33,176 nt of DNA from the NCBI RefSeq assembly GCF_014156695.1, contig NZ_WMLF01000010.1, forward strand, positions 1 to 33,176, given 5' to 3'. Shown piece by piece: positions 23,773-31,748 of the stretch (the first letter of the stretch is position 1; each line of letters opens with the position of its first letter). The translations under genes were made by a program, and so were the position numbers. The notes under the pieces are model-generated. The model searched no databases, was not told the origin of the DNA, and saw only the letters and a list, made by a program, of their open reading frames with translations. This DNA comes from Streptomyces durbertensis. GTDB taxonomy: Bacteria > Actinomycetota > Actinomycetes > Streptomycetales > Streptomycetaceae.

Positions 23773-25259
23773 ACGCCTACGGTACGGGCCACCTGTACGG
23801 TCCGGCACGCTTCGAGAAGGCGGCCCGGGTCGAGCTGGCCAAGCCCCAGCTCCGGGAGAACCTCCGCCACGCCACCCACACCATCCGGGACAGGCGCGAG
23901 GAGGTGGTCGACGAGGTTCCCGACTGGGAGCAGCTCCGCGAATCGGGCCAGGCGATCAAGGCGCGGGTCGCCCGGCAGCTTCCCGAGCTGCTGGAGCGGT
24001 TCGAGGCGGCGGCCGTCGAGGCCGGTGCGACGGTGCACTGGGCGCGCGACGCCGACGAGGCCTGCCGGATCGTCACCGGTCTGGTGAAGGACACCGGGGC
24101 GAGTGAGGCCGTGAAGATCAAGTCGATGACCACTCAGGAGATCAACCTGAACGAGGCACTGGAGAGTGCCGGCATCGACGCCTATGAGACCGACCTGGCG
24201 GAATTGATCGTTCAACTGGCCGAGGACAAGCCCTCGCACATCCTGGTGCCCGCCATCCACTACAACAGGGAGGAGATCCGCGACATCTTCCGGCAGCGGA
24301 TGCCCGGCGCCGCCGACACCCTCTCCGACGCGCCGGAGGAGCTGGCCGAGGCCGCGCGGACACATCTGCGACGGCGATTCCTCTCCGCGCGGGTGGCGAT
24401 CTCGGGTGCGAACTTCGCCGTCGCCGACACCGGCACCCTGGTGGTCGTGGAGTCGGAGGGCAACGGCCGGATGTGCCTGACGCTGCCGGAGACGCTGATC
24501 AGCGTGGTCGGAATCGACAAGCTGGTGCCGAGCTTCGCCGATCTGGAGGTCTTCCTCCAACTGCTACCGCGCTCCTCCACCGGAGAGCGGATGAATCCGT
24601 ACACCTCGATGTGGACCGGCGTCACTCCGGGCGACGGCCCCCAGCGGACGCACATCGTGCTGCTGGACAACGGGCGCTCGGCCACCCTGTCCGACCCCGT
24701 CGGACGGCAGGCGCTGTCCTGCATCCGCTGCTCGGCCTGCCTCAACGTGTGCCCGGTGTACGAACGCGCCGGCGGACACGCGTACGGATCGGTCTACCCC
24801 GGGCCGATCGGCGCGATCATCTCCCCACAGCTCACCGGCGTCGGGGAGAACGCGTCCCTGCCCTACGCGTCCACGCTGTGCGGCGCGTGCAACGACGTGT
24901 GCCCGGTGAAGATCGACATCGCCGATGTGCTGGTACATCTGCGCGGACGGGCGGTCGACGCCAAGCGGGACACGCTGTCGGCCGAGCGGATCGCCATGCG
25001 CCTGCTGTCGTGGATCATGTCCGACCCGCGCCGCTACGGGAGGGCGCTCAGGGCAGCCCGGCGCGGTACGGCTCCGCTCGCCGCGCTGCTCGGTGGCCGT
25101 CGAACCGTCCGCCATCTCCCCTGGCCGCTCTCGGCCTGGACCTCGTCGCGCGACGCGCCGCTGCCCGCCGCGGAGTCCTTCCAGGAGTGGTGGCAGCGCA
25201 CCCGGGCGGAGCGAGAACAGGCACAGCGAGGAAACCCGTCGAAGGGAGAGACGTCGTGA
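23769..25259 (+). CDS. lutB: Lactate utilisation protein B (LUD plus ferredoxin-type subunit)
   Basis: A 496-residue subunit of LutABC. The N-terminal ~300 residues are the LUD domain (EAVKIKSMTTQEINLNEALE near 114-133). Then come Fe-S motifs: CxxCxxCxxxCP at 318-329 and CGACNDVCP at 371-379. The C-terminal tail is basic and helical. The open frame extends upstream, but GTG 23769 overlaps the lutA stop and is where family homology begins. Electrons presumably pass to the respiratory chain through these clusters (family knowledge). Confidence 0.95.
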   Translation: MNAYGTGHLYGPARFEKAARVELAKPQLRENLRHATHTIRDRREEVVDEVPDWEQLRESGQAIKARVARQLPELLERFEAAAVEAGATVHWARDADEACRIVTGLVKDTGASEAVKIKSMTTQEINLNEALESAGIDAYETDLAELIVQLAEDKPSHILVPAIHYNREEIRDIFRQRMPGAADTLSDAPEELAEAARTHLRRRFLSARVAISGANFAVADTGTLVVVESEGNGRMCLTLPETLISVVGIDKLVPSFADLEVFLQLLPRSSTGERMNPYTSMWTGVTPGDGPQRTHIVLLDNGRSATLSDPVGRQALSCIRCSACLNVCPVYERAGGHAYGSVYPGPIGAIISPQLTGVGENASLPYASTLCGACNDVCPVKIDIADVLVHLRGRAVDAKRDTLSAERIAMRLLSWIMSDPRRYGRALRAARRGTAPLAALLGGRRTVRHLPWPLSAWTSSRDAPLPAAESFQEWWQRTRAEREQAQRGNPSKGETS

Positions 25260-25876
25260 ACGCCCGGGAGGAGGTCCTCGCCCGGCTGCGTTCGGCCCTC
25301 GGCGACGGCCCGGCGGAGGTGGCCGTGCCACGTGCGTACCGGCGCACCGGCACCTGTGACCCCGATCGGCTCGCGGAACTGCTCGCCGACCGCCTGGTGG
25401 ACTACCGGGCCGGGGTGCACTGGAGCAGCCAGGACGGGCTCGCCGAGACCCTGTCGGCCCTGCTCCCGGCAGAAGGGCCGCTGGTCGTCCCCCCGGACGT
25501 GCCCGATCGGTGGCTGGCCGCGTACGACGGCCAGGTCCTGGTCGACAGCGACGACGCCCCGCTGGGAACCGGAACACTGGACGGCGCGGCGAGCGTGCTG
25601 ACCGGGTGCGCGACCGCGATCGCCCAGACCGGGACCCTCGTGCTCGACGGTGGAACGGCGCAGGGCCGGCGCCTCCTCACGCTCATCCCGGATCACCACG
25701 TCTGCGTCGTCCCCGTCACCGACATCGTCGACACCGTGCCGGAAGGGCTCCAACGCCTGGCGCCGACCCGGCCGTTGACCCTCATCTCCGGGCCCTCGGC
25801 CACGAGCGACATCGAGCTGAGCCGGGTGGAAGGCGTCCACGGACCACGCCGACTCGACGTCGTCCTCGTGCGTTGA
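25256..25876 (+). CDS. lutC: Lactate utilisation protein C (LUD domain)
   Basis: A 206-residue LUD-domain protein, the third LutABC subunit. It opens VNAREEVLARLRSALGDG, the usual helical start, and carries the LUD core with TLDGAASVLTGCATAIAQTG followed by TLVLDGG near 103-130. The GTG at 25256 overlaps the lutB stop and has AAGGGAGAG before it. It ends the operon; a strong palindromic terminator follows 66 bp later. Confidence 0.93.
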   Translation: MNAREEVLARLRSALGDGPAEVAVPRAYRRTGTCDPDRLAELLADRLVDYRAGVHWSSQDGLAETLSALLPAEGPLVVPPDVPDRWLAAYDGQVLVDSDDAPLGTGTLDGAASVLTGCATAIAQTGTLVLDGGTAQGRRLLTLIPDHHVCVVPVTDIVDTVPEGLQRLAPTRPLTLISGPSATSDIELSRVEGVHGPRRLDVVLVR

Positions 25877-25942
25877 GGCGGGCGCCGGCAGCCGGAGTGC
25901 CGGGGTGAGCGACCAGCGTCTTCCGCCCCGACCAGGCGTACA

Positions 25943-25986
25943 GGGTCCTTGGGCAGACCGGCACGTGCCGGTCTGCCCAAGGGCCC
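25943..25986. terminator. Bidirectional palindromic terminator
   Basis: A 44-bp palindrome with 22-bp arms centred on GGCACGTGCC has only one G-T pair and no unpaired loop bases at the centre. It lies between the lutC stop and the convergent DUF397 stop, so it can end both transcripts. Confidence 0.8.
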
Positions 25987-25993
25987 GGCCCTG

Positions 25994-26197
25994 TCAGACT
26001 GCCGCGAACCGGACAAACGCGGTCCACGCCGTGGGAGCCACGGTCAGTGGCACACGGGTGGTGTCCTTCGAGTCCCGGACGTGAACCCTGCCGGGCCCGG
26101 CGGCGACCTCGACGCACTCGCCGCCTTCCTCGCTGCTGTAGCTGCTCTTGCGCCATGCCAACTGGTCTATGCACGGCTCATGCACATGCGCGTTCAT
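25994..26197 (-). CDS. DUF397 domain protein
   Basis: A 67-residue protein with the DUF397 core LAWRKSSYSSEEGGECVEVA and VHVRDSKDT, then the ending AWTAFVRFAAV. These small proteins accompany XRE-DUF5753 regulators throughout actinomycetes. Its ATG overlaps the stop of the upstream regulator (ATGA), so the two are made together. It is acidic and likely binds the regulator or its target protein (inference from the WhiJ-type loci). Confidence 0.92.
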   Translation of the reverse strand: MNAHVHEPCIDQLAWRKSSYSSEEGGECVEVAAGPGRVHVRDSKDTTRVPLTVAPTAWTAFVRFAAV

Positions 26198-27024
26198 AGC
26201 TCTCCCAGCAACTTCTCTACGTACGCCAATGATTCACGTGGGGTCAGTGCCTGCGCCCGGATGATCCCGTACTTGGCCTCCAGCGCCCGGACCCGCTCGC
26301 GTTCCGTCTGCAGGCGGCTCACGTTCTGCACCTCAACGTAGGCGATCCTGCGCCCTTCGTTCGTTTCGATCAAGGTGAAGGGGCCAGCCATCCCGGCGTT
26401 CTCCTCCCGGTCGAGCGGCATCACCTGGATCTCGACGTTCCGCCGCTCCCCCACCAGCAGAATGTACTCAAGCTCGCCGCGCAGGACACCCCGCCCGCCG
26501 ATGGGCCGCCTCAACACGGCCTCGTCGATGACAAAGCTGGCGAGCGGCGCAGCTCTGCCGGTCAACATCTCCTGCCTGGCCAGGCGTGCCGACACTCGCT
26601 GCTCGACAAGCTCGTCGTCCATGGGTGGTCTCATCATCATGAAGATGGCCCGCGCATACTCCTCCGTCTGCAGGAGGCCAGGAACCGCCTGGTTCGCGTA
26701 CACGTGCAGCTCAACAGCCTCCGCCTCCATCCGTGCCGCATCGCGGAAGAAGGCCGGGTACTGGGCCCGGGCCACCTCCTCCTTGCTCGCGCTCAACACC
26801 CCACCCGCCCCCACCAGCTCATCGGCCCGGTCGATGAACTTCGGCGGCGGAATCCGCCTCGCCTGCTCGAACGCCGCGATCGTCGAAGCCGAGTAGCCGG
26901 TCAACGACCCGAACTTCGCACGATCCATCCCCGCCCGCTCCCGGAACAGCTTCAACTGCCGCCCGAACACCTGCAGCATGCCCGCCCCCAACTCGGACTC
27001 CGGCTGCCGAACCTCATCACTCAC
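26194..27024 (-). CDS. XRE-family regulator with DUF5753 domain
   Basis: A 276-residue DNA-binding protein of the WhiJ-like class. The HTH is at about 18-75 (FGSLTGYSASTIAAFEQARR), and the DUF5753 domain runs from about 85 to the end, with VYANQAVPGLLQTEEYARAI and MPLDREENAGMAGPFTLIE. The GTG at 27024 follows GGAGGAG. It forms the standard trio with the coupled DUF397 gene and the divergent ATP-binding protein, a set known to influence development and antibiotic production in Streptomyces. The signal is not evident. Confidence 0.92.
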   Translation of the reverse strand: MSDEVRQPESELGAGMLQVFGRQLKLFRERAGMDRAKFGSLTGYSASTIAAFEQARRIPPPKFIDRADELVGAGGVLSASKEEVARAQYPAFFRDAARMEAEAVELHVYANQAVPGLLQTEEYARAIFMMMRPPMDDELVEQRVSARLARQEMLTGRAAPLASFVIDEAVLRRPIGGRGVLRGELEYILLVGERRNVEIQVMPLDREENAGMAGPFTLIETNEGRRIAYVEVQNVSRLQTERERVRALEAKYGIIRAQALTPRESLAYVEKLLGEL

Positions 27025-27196
27025 TCCGCCGCTCCTCCCATACGACCGTCACCGCCACCGAACGTCACCCAACGCGCAGCCCCCGAACCCGGTCACGCCC
27101 CGCGCCGCACACAACCGCACCGCCCGCGCGTACAGCCGCACCCGTCAGTGCGTCACTCCTGTTCAACGCTACGCACAGTCCGCAAACGTTGACCCC

Positions 27197-27748
27197 ATGA
27201 ACTCGGCAACTCCCCCGAACGAGCACCCGTCACCACACTCCGCACCGGACCACACGTTCAGCATGTGCTTCACCTCGACACCGCGTGGAGCCCGCCTCGC
27301 CCGCAGGCTCGTGTCACACCGCCTCAACGACTGGGGCCACTCCTACACGACCCCGGTCAACGGGACGCTCACCCTCATCACGGCGGAACTCAGCGCCAAC
27401 GCCGTACGCCACGGCCATGTCCCCGGCCGCGACTTCCACGTCCGACTCACCCTGACCAAGGACACGTTCCGCGTCGAAGTGACCGACACCCGCACCGAGA
27501 AGCAACCACCGCCCACTCCCCCGGCACCCGATACCGAGTCCGAGTCCGGCCGGGGTCTCCACCTCGTCGCCGCCCTCGCGGACGACTGGGGCGTCACGCC
27601 GCGTCCGGCCGCCCCCGGCAAGACCGTATGGGCCGAGTGGCACGTGACGGCCGGGCGTCACCCACAGACGCGCACCGCGGCACCACATTCGGCTGGCTCG
27701 GCGTCGGTCTACAAGACCAACGCCGAGCCGCTTCCGGCTACTTCTTGA
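27197..27748 (+). CDS. ATP-binding protein, anti-sigma-factor-like HATPase
   Basis: A 183-residue protein with a GHKL-type ATPase domain: the N-box LITAELSANAVRHG near 58-71 and the G-box GRGLHLVAALADDWG near 116-130. The C-terminal 40 residues are low-complexity. Such RsbW/SpoIIAB-like proteins in streptomycetes are often encoded beside XRE-DUF5753/DUF397 pairs. No Shine-Dalgarno precedes the ATG at 27197; TCAACG and CGTTGA form an inverted repeat at 27163-27192 just before it, so control at this site or a near-leaderless transcript is possible. Confidence 0.85.
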   Translation: MNSATPPNEHPSPHSAPDHTFSMCFTSTPRGARLARRLVSHRLNDWGHSYTTPVNGTLTLITAELSANAVRHGHVPGRDFHVRLTLTKDTFRVEVTDTRTEKQPPPTPPAPDTESESGRGLHLVAALADDWGVTPRPAAPGKTVWAEWHVTAGRHPQTRTAAPHSAGSASVYKTNAEPLPATS

Positions 27749-27807
27749 CGCTGGCGCGACGGCCTCGGGTCGCGGCCTGGGGTCGCCAGTCGCGCAGGTC
27801 GTCGTCG

Positions 27808-27849
27808 GTGCGGGTGGGGGCATGTCCCTGGGGAAGCCCGTCGGGCCGC
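27808..27849 (+). repeat. Direct repeat flanking the nuclease-helicase gene, copy 1
   Basis: It consists of GTGCGGGTGGGGGCATGTCC (27808-27827), a 4-bp spacer, and GGAAGCCCGTCGGGCCGC (27832-27849). Both blocks recur exactly at 29826-29887 with a 24-bp spacer. This copy is 56 bp beyond the gene's stop. Confidence 0.85.
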
Positions 27850-27905
27850 AACCGGTTTCCGTGATTCTAGATATGCCGAGCGTTACCGGACGGCGCACAC
27901 CGCGA

Positions 27906-29795
27906 TCAGAGCTGCGCGGCCTCGCTCTTACGATCGGATTCGGCCAACTCGCGGAGCTTCTCGCGTGTCTCGGGGTCGGTCGAGTAGACGACGGTGCCGA
28001 TCATCCCGCGGGTCAGCAGGACCTTGTACGTGTTGCGGATCAGGCGGTCCACGTCGGTGTCCGGGGTCGACTTCTTGAAGACGGGGTCCTTCGAGGCCGT
28101 GCGGTCCGTGACCCAGCGGTCGCCCCGCCAGAGCAGGTCGGGGCCGATGATGACACCGGACCAGTCGTACTCGAAGCCCTGGGCGGTGTAGACGCAGCCG
28201 ACCTGGCCGAAACCGGCCGGGTCGGTGGCCCACAGCGCGGCGGGGGGCGCGCCGGAGACGGCCCGGTCGCCGCGCAGGTTCCACGGGCGGGCCCAGTCGC
28301 CGATGACCACGTCGAGCGGCAGCGGGTCCCCGGGCTTGGGCTCCGGGGACCAGCGCCAGCAGTAACCCGCGGACATACGGGCGCCGTAGCCCTCGTCGCG
28401 CCGCGACTGGAGGAAGGACTCCATCTCGTGCGGACTGTCCGCGACCTTCAGACGCATGCGACCGTCGGGTTCCCAGAGCACCGGGCCGCCTGGCTCCAGA
28501 CCGAGGAGGCGGACCACCCAGCGCAGGTAGGCATCACTGCCACCGCAACGGAACTGGCTGTCCAGCGGGACGACGTGGCAGGGGATGCCGCGCTTCGCCG
28601 CCGCGGCCCGGATGTCCGCGACGGTTCCCATCTCGCCGGGGCGCACGACCTGGTGCTCGTCGAGCAGGAAGACGGGCACGTGGGCCACGTCGATGAGTTC
28701 GTCGATCTGCGCTCTGCCGGTGCGGTGTTCGGCGCGGGTGTAGCGGTTGGCCGAGGTCTCCCGCATGCGGTGGGCCTCGTCGCAGATCAGGACGTCCAGG
28801 CTGTTCTTCTCGGCCGTCATGAAGCTGTTGAAGTACTTGAACAGGTCCTGCACTTCTCGCTTGCGGGCACCGGCGACCTTCCTCATCGTCTTGGTGAACG
28901 ACTGCGAGCCCGTCGCGTGCAGTGCGGGGACTCCGCGCCGGTACAGCTCACCGAGCAGTTGAAGGGCGATCACGCTCTTGCCGGTGCCGGGGCCGCCCGT
29001 GACGACGACAACCTCCTTGCTGTCGGCGTGCTTCGCCTTCTGCACCGCGTTGAGCACCATGCGGTACGCGACCTGCTGCTCGTCGAGCAGGACGAACTGC
29101 TCCCGGTCACGTACTTCCTGCGCGGCCACGGACATCAACTGCTTCGACGGCACGGTGGCGCCGGCCTGCAGTTCGTCCGCCGCCCCCGCCCCCGGGTGGC
29201 GGTCACTCAGCAGAGCACGGAGGTGGTCGATGAAGGCACCGCGGCGATCACCGGTGAACAGCAGACCGTGACCGTCCTGCTCGATCTCCCGAAGCCAGCT
29301 CAGCTGGGGCTCGGTGGCGTTGTGCAGATACGCCACCCCGGCAACGCGTTCCGCGTGTGCGGAGACCGCCCCGTTGAAGTTGACGAGGTAGGTGCAATAT
29401 CGACGCACCTGTTCGACGGGGTTGAGGACGGGATGCGTGTAGGTCTCCAGGCGACACAGAGTGGGGTCGTCCTCATGAGGCAGGGCACGGCTCCACTGCT
29501 TCAACTCCACCACGACGTAAGACGGTTCGCCCGTGCCCGGGTGCACTCCGGCGAGGACGACGTCGGCGCGCTTACTGTTCAGCGGGAGGGCGTACTCCAG
29601 CATGACCTCCACGTCGCCCAGTCCCGCGTCGGTGAGCGCGGTGACCAGGACGGGCAGGCTGCGCTTCCAGGATCGGACTTCCGACTCTCCGGGCTTGTAG
29701 CCGTGCATGTGGACGAACTGGTCGGTGAGGTGCAGGAACAGCGAACCGTCGAGCGCCATGACGGCGACCGTGTTCGCTGACGCGCGGAACAGCAA
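27906..29795 (-). CDS. DUF2075-like DNA/RNA helicase with N-terminal PD-(D/E)XK-like nuclease domain
   Basis: A roughly 629-residue protein. The N-terminal ~200 residues show a restriction-nuclease-like pattern: Glu68, Asp78 in SKRADVVLAG, and ELK at 97-99 in YVVVELKQW. The second half is a superfamily 1-type helicase: Walker A GGPGTGKS at 267-274, Walker B LICDEAH at 336-342, LLDEHQVV near 378-385, TAQGFEYDW at 538-546 and LLTRG at 593-597. This is the DUF2075 architecture. It recalls single-protein nuclease-helicase immunity enzymes (for example Nhi), although that homology is untested. The TTG at 29795 is preferred since homology begins with LLFRASA; the ATG at 29858 is the alternative. 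It is a single gene with no partner, bracketed by direct repeats. Confidence 0.88.
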   Translation of the reverse strand: MLFRASANTVAVMALDGSLFLHLTDQFVHMHGYKPGESEVRSWKRSLPVLVTALTDAGLGDVEVMLEYALPLNSKRADVVLAGVHPGTGEPSYVVVELKQWSRALPHEDDPTLCRLETYTHPVLNPVEQVRRYCTYLVNFNGAVSAHAERVAGVAYLHNATEPQLSWLREIEQDGHGLLFTGDRRGAFIDHLRALLSDRHPGAGAADELQAGATVPSKQLMSVAAQEVRDREQFVLLDEQQVAYRMVLNAVQKAKHADSKEVVVVTGGPGTGKSVIALQLLGELYRRGVPALHATGSQSFTKTMRKVAGARKREVQDLFKYFNSFMTAEKNSLDVLICDEAHRMRETSANRYTRAEHRTGRAQIDELIDVAHVPVFLLDEHQVVRPGEMGTVADIRAAAAKRGIPCHVVPLDSQFRCGGSDAYLRWVVRLLGLEPGGPVLWEPDGRMRLKVADSPHEMESFLQSRRDEGYGARMSAGYCWRWSPEPKPGDPLPLDVVIGDWARPWNLRGDRAVSGAPPAALWATDPAGFGQVGCVYTAQGFEYDWSGVIIGPDLLWRGDRWVTDRTASKDPVFKKSTPDTDVDRLIRNTYKVLLTRGMIGTVVYSTDPETREKLRELAESDRKSEAAQL

Positions 29796-29825
29796 GGACT
29801 TCCCCCGGGCAGCACGAAGTGACTC

Positions 29826-29887
29826 GTGCGGGTGGGGGCATGTCCTTCGAGACTCCACCGAAGCGGAGCGGAAGCCCGTCGGGCCGC
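29826..29887 (+). repeat. Direct repeat flanking the nuclease-helicase gene, copy 2
   Basis: The two exact blocks of copy 1 (20 and 18 bp) recur here, with a 24-bp spacer in place of 4 bp. It lies 30 bp upstream of the preferred start of the nuclease-helicase gene. Confidence 0.85.
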
Positions 29888-29963
29888 GTTGACGACGTTC
29901 CCGAGATTACCCAATGGCCCGGCGGTCGTCGGCCGGGCACGGGCGCGGTGCGTGTGTAGTGCC

Positions 29964-30146
29964 TCAGCGGGTGAGCAGGCTTTGGATCGCCGTCGTGATC
30001 TCGTCGGGGGCTTCCTCGGCCATGAAGTGGCCTGCTCGGGTGAGCCGGTGGTCCAGGTCAGGGGCCCACGCCTTCCAGACTGCGGCGGCGTCGTAGCCGA
30101 GTTGGGCGCCCCAGTCCTGCTGGACGACCGTCACGGGCATGGCGAG
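29964..30146 (-). pseudogene. 3' fragment of a second alpha/beta hydrolase copy
   Basis: The last 60 codons of the hydrolase at 2958-3836 (AMPVTVVQQDWGAQLGYDAA to IQSLLTR) are present with a few changes, e.g. GHFM for GHFV. Similarity begins at 29961 and ends abruptly at 30146, matching 2955-3140 without gaps. The nucleophile and start are gone. It retains the catalytic His but cannot act alone. Confidence 0.9.
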
Positions 30147-30170
30147 CGCGCTGCTCGGGTCGAGACCGAG

Positions 30171-30956
30171 CTGGCGTTCGCCCTCAACGGAGTGTTCCTG
30201 CAGTCGTTCACCAGCCCAGGGCTCGCGACCGTGCGCGACCGGATCGGTGCCGAGATTCTCGACCGGGCCACCCGGCACGACCTGCCGAACTTCGCCGTAC
30301 TCGGCCGGCTCGTCCGCCTCCAGTCGGCGTCGGCCCTCGGCGACCTCGACGCCGCGACCGCGCACGCGGTGGCGGCGGAGGAGCTTGCCGCCACGACCGA
30401 GGCGCGGCTCGTCTCCGTCCTCACCGGGTGGTTCCGGGCCCGGGTCACGGCGGCTCTCAGTGCCGAGCCCGGCGGGCCGAGCGCGGCGGCGGCCGCGGAG
30501 GAGTTCCGGGCCGCCGAGGACGCCCTGCGGCCGGCCGGCATGCCGGGCCTCCACCGCGGCCTGTTCCCCCTCGCCCTCCTCGGACTCCGTCTGCTTCACG
30601 ACCGGCCCGCGCCCACCGACCCGCAGCTCGACTGGGGCCCGTACGCCCCCTGGACACGGCCCCTCGTGCTGCTCGCCCAGGGCAGGGACGAGGACGCGCG
30701 CGCCGCTCTCGCCACGGCACCCGCACCACCACGCGACCACATGCAGGAAGCCCTTTGGTGCCTGGCCGCCCGCGCCGCCGTGACCCTCGGCGAGCGCGCA
30801 ACCGCCTCACGCGCCACCGCCGCCCTGCGCAACGCCCGCGCGGAGCACGCCGGTGCCACCAGCGGCATGCTGACCCTGGGCCCGGTGGCGCGGTACCTCG
30901 CCGAAGCGGAGGCCTTCGCAGCAGGGCAGCTGAGAGTTCCGGGGAGGCGGCCGTAG
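30171..30956 (+). pseudogene. 3' fragment of a second BTAD regulator copy
   Basis: About 260 codons correspond to the C-terminal helical region of the regulator at 3950-5896 (LAFALNGVFLQSFTSPGL to the end). Similarity to 5126-5867 runs to 30912 without a gap, and the frame is unbroken; many differences are conservative. The DNA-binding and BTAD domains are missing and no proper start precedes it. The last 15 codons differ from copy 1. A frame runs into it from upstream, but without a ribosome binding site. Confidence 0.88.
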
Positions 30957-31178
30957 CCGTGCGCCCCGGCCGGCCGCGGTCGGTCCTCTACGGTGTCGTG
31001 CGAAGGCTCCGGGTCACACGCCGTGATGCCGACGGCAAATCGGCGAGGTACCGGTGAGTGAGGTTCGACTCGAGCGGCACACGGGCTGCGGCCGGTCGCG
31101 GCTACGCCGTCGCCGCAGGGCGACGTGGGTGGCGCAACCGATCGGTGGGGGGCGGTGTTGACAGGGGTGATGGACGAC

Positions 31179-31748
31179 ATGCCTCCTCCGGTCACCGAGC
31201 TGCTCGCGGCAGATCTCGACCGTGGGTTCGCGGAGCTGGTGCGCACCCACGGCGGCGCCGTGTACGCGGTGCTGCTGCGCCTGTCCGGTGGGCCGCGCGA
31301 CGTGGAAGACCTGGTCCAGGACACGTTCCTGCGGGCGTACACGGCGCTGCGCGACTACCCGCCCGAGCGGCGGCTTGCTCTGCGGCCGCGGGCGTGGCTG
31401 CTGGCGATCGGCACCAACGTGTGGCGCAACCACGTGCGCACGCTGACCCGGCGGCCGGCCGCCGAGGACGGGGTCGACGTCCAGGAACTGCCGGTCAAGG
31501 ACGGGAGGCCGGGGCCCGAACGCCGGGCGGAGCACACGTGGGAGCGGGAGAGACTGGTGGCCGCCCTCGCCGAGCTGCCCGAGCACCACCGGCTGCCGGT
31601 GGTGCTGCGGCACATCGGCGAGCTGAGCTACGCGGAGGTCGCGGAACTGCTGGACGCTCCCGTGGGCACCGTCAAGGCGCAGGTGTCGCGAGGGCTGGCC
31701 GCGCTGCGCGGCAAACCTCAGTTGGCGGAAGGGGAGGTGATCGGATGA
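31179..31748 (+). CDS. ECF-type RNA polymerase sigma factor
   Basis: A 189-residue sigma factor. Region 2 has GGPRDVEDLVQDTFLRAYTA near 35-54, followed by PRAWLLAIGTNVWRNHVR. Region 4 has LPEHHRLPVVLRHIGELSYA and then EVAELLDAPVGTVKAQVSRG near 133-170. ATG 31179 fits an AGGGGTGAT upstream; ATG 31170 and GTG 31155 are in frame and possible. Its stop overlaps the start of the MGMT/Ada-like gene (ATGA) with a strong GGGGAGGTGATC before it, so the two are coupled. No anti-sigma gene is next to it; the coupled protein may take the sensing role (inference). Confidence 0.88.
   Translation: MPPPVTELLAADLDRGFAELVRTHGGAVYAVLLRLSGGPRDVEDLVQDTFLRAYTALRDYPPERRLALRPRAWLLAIGTNVWRNHVRTLTRRPAAEDGVDVQELPVKDGRPGPERRAEHTWERERLVAALAELPEHHRLPVVLRHIGELSYAEVAELLDAPVGTVKAQVSRGLAALRGKPQLAEGEVIG

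Noticed and set aside
29964-30740. 258-residue minus-strand frame joining the hydrolase tail to antisense regulator sequence
   Set aside because: Only the first ~60 codons from the 3' side are hydrolase; the rest is the antisense of the regulator fragment, an accident of the deletion junction.
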